From Streptococcus sanguinis (lineage in GTDB: Bacteria > Bacillota > Bacilli > Lactobacillales > Streptococcaceae): 64,000 nucleotides of DNA. How positions within the stretch are numbered: the stretch's first letter is position 1; each line of letters starts with the position of its first letter. The stretch is from assembly GCF_001078705.1 (NCBI RefSeq), contig NZ_CDMW01000001.1, positions 2,225,541 to 2,289,540 on the forward strand. The letters run 5' to 3'. Under the pieces are notes generated by a model. It had not been told where the DNA came from, did no database searches, and saw only the letters and a list, made by a program, of their open reading frames with translations. A program made the position numbers and the translations under genes. Positions 63,608-64,000 of the stretch are shown in pieces.

Positions 63608-64000
63608 TTATTTAAAGGTATCTTTAAAGAGATAGGCACTTCCCTTGAAGTAGTCATATCCAGAATAAATCGTAAAGATTAAAGCGATATACAGAAGGAT
63701 TTGTCCTAAGAGAGTCCAATGAATCAGTAGAAAAATAATAGCAAACATCTGCGTGAAGGTCTTGATTTTACCTGGCATAGCAGCCGCTAAGACTGTACCG
63801 CCCGTTTCCACTAAAAGCAAGCGCAGACCTGTTACTGCCAATTCCCGGCAAATAATAATAGCCACAACCCAGGCAGGAGCCATTTTCATCTCAATCAACA
63901 TGATAAAAGCAGACATCACTAAAAGCTTATCAGCCATGGGATCAGCAAATTTACCAAAGTTTGTCACCACTTCCCACTTTCGAGCCAAATAACCATCTAG
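63608..64000 (-). CDS. pgsA: Phosphatidylglycerophosphate synthase PgsA, partial
   Basis: C-terminal about 130 codons; the 5' end is beyond the right edge. The frame is open to position 64000 and gives LDGYLARKWEVVTNFGKFAD, then PMADK, the second half of the CDP-alcohol phosphatidyltransferase motif (DG..AR...G..D...D). Makes PGP from CDP-diacylglycerol. Three membrane helices follow. Confidence 0.93.
   Translation of the reverse strand, partial: LDGYLARKWEVVTNFGKFADPMADKLLVMSAFIMLIEMKMAPAWVVAIIICRELAVTGLRLLLVETGGTVLAAAMPGKIKTFTQMFAIIFLLIHWTLLGQILLYIALIFTIYSGYDYFKGSAYLFKDTFK

Overview
The window is a chromosomal segment of a Streptococcus, almost certainly of the sanguinis group (S. sanguinis-like). 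The reasons are a complete Gram-positive type IV pilus (T4P) locus with the pilF-pilT-pilG-pilE1-pilE2-pilA-pilB-pilC-pilM-pilN-pilO order described in S. sanguinis, together with typical streptococcal neighbours (sepM, czcD/sczA, dltXABCD, thiXYZ with a TPP riboswitch, gdpP-rplI-dnaC, mnmG, mnmA, sdaAB/AA, ecfA1A2T, pgsA). No rRNA, tRNA, CRISPR array or intact insertion sequence was found.

Layout. (1) 1-21.1 kb, all on the minus strand: the T4P locus, read from pilF (21.1 kb) leftwards to the prepilin peptidase pilD, then a GH73-type glucosaminidase, two paralogous membrane proteins and the PDZ-Lon protease SepM. ATPases PilF/PilT and platform PilG power assembly and retraction. PilE1/PilE2 are twin major pilins. 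PilA/B/C are minor pilins, PilB with a von Willebrand A module and PilC with a lectin-like module. PilM/N/O form the alignment complex. Three further proteins (acidic membrane protein, PRC-barrel protein, VanW-like protein) lie in the same run. (2) 21.1-22.25 kb: a gene-free kilobase with CiaR-type direct repeats, a probable small RNA ending in a strong terminator, and a cloverleaf-like inverted-repeat structure. (3) 22.2-28.8 kb: zinc efflux (czcD with divergent TetR-type sczA), an MFS permease, 3-methyladenine glycosylase, a Ser-rich lipoprotein, a DeoR-type regulator with a Cof-type phosphatase, and a GNAT acetyltransferase. (4) 28.8-33.3 kb: the dltXABCD operon for teichoic acid D-alanylation, in which dltB is split by a one-base homopolymer frameshift at a classical slippery heptamer. 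(5) 33.3-39.3 kb: a PadR/DUF1700/DUF4097 envelope module, an LD-carboxypeptidase, a HAD phosphatase, and a Cthe_2159-like carbohydrate-binding lipoprotein paired with a VTC-domain protein. (6) 39.4-40.2 kb: gene debris (YhgE/Pip tail, frameshifted lipoprotein-like ORF). (7) 40.4-45.2 kb: a TetR regulator and a compact four-gene operon (SDR, MBL-fold hydrolase, PaaK-like adenylating enzyme, ketoacyl synthase III) that resembles, but does not match, olefin/beta-lactone (Ole) pathways; this is the best candidate for an undescribed pathway. (8) 45.3-64 kb: housekeeping genes (rpsD, thiamine-precursor ABC transporter under a TPP riboswitch, veg-like gene, dnaC, rplI, gdpP, mnmG, mnmA, serine dehydratase, a LysM cell-wall protein with a WalR-type box, the ECF energizing module) ending in pgsA, which runs off the right edge.

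At least three genes are broken by 1-2 base differences (dltB T6, an SseB-like gene A7, a 38-codon ORF after mpg). Two of these are at homopolymers, so sequencing error, phase variation and true decay must be separated before biology is inferred. Start codons were moved inside several open frames where a good Shine-Dalgarno sequence and the family N-terminus agree; these cases are stated. All homology calls are from recognition of motifs and family features, not from database searches.
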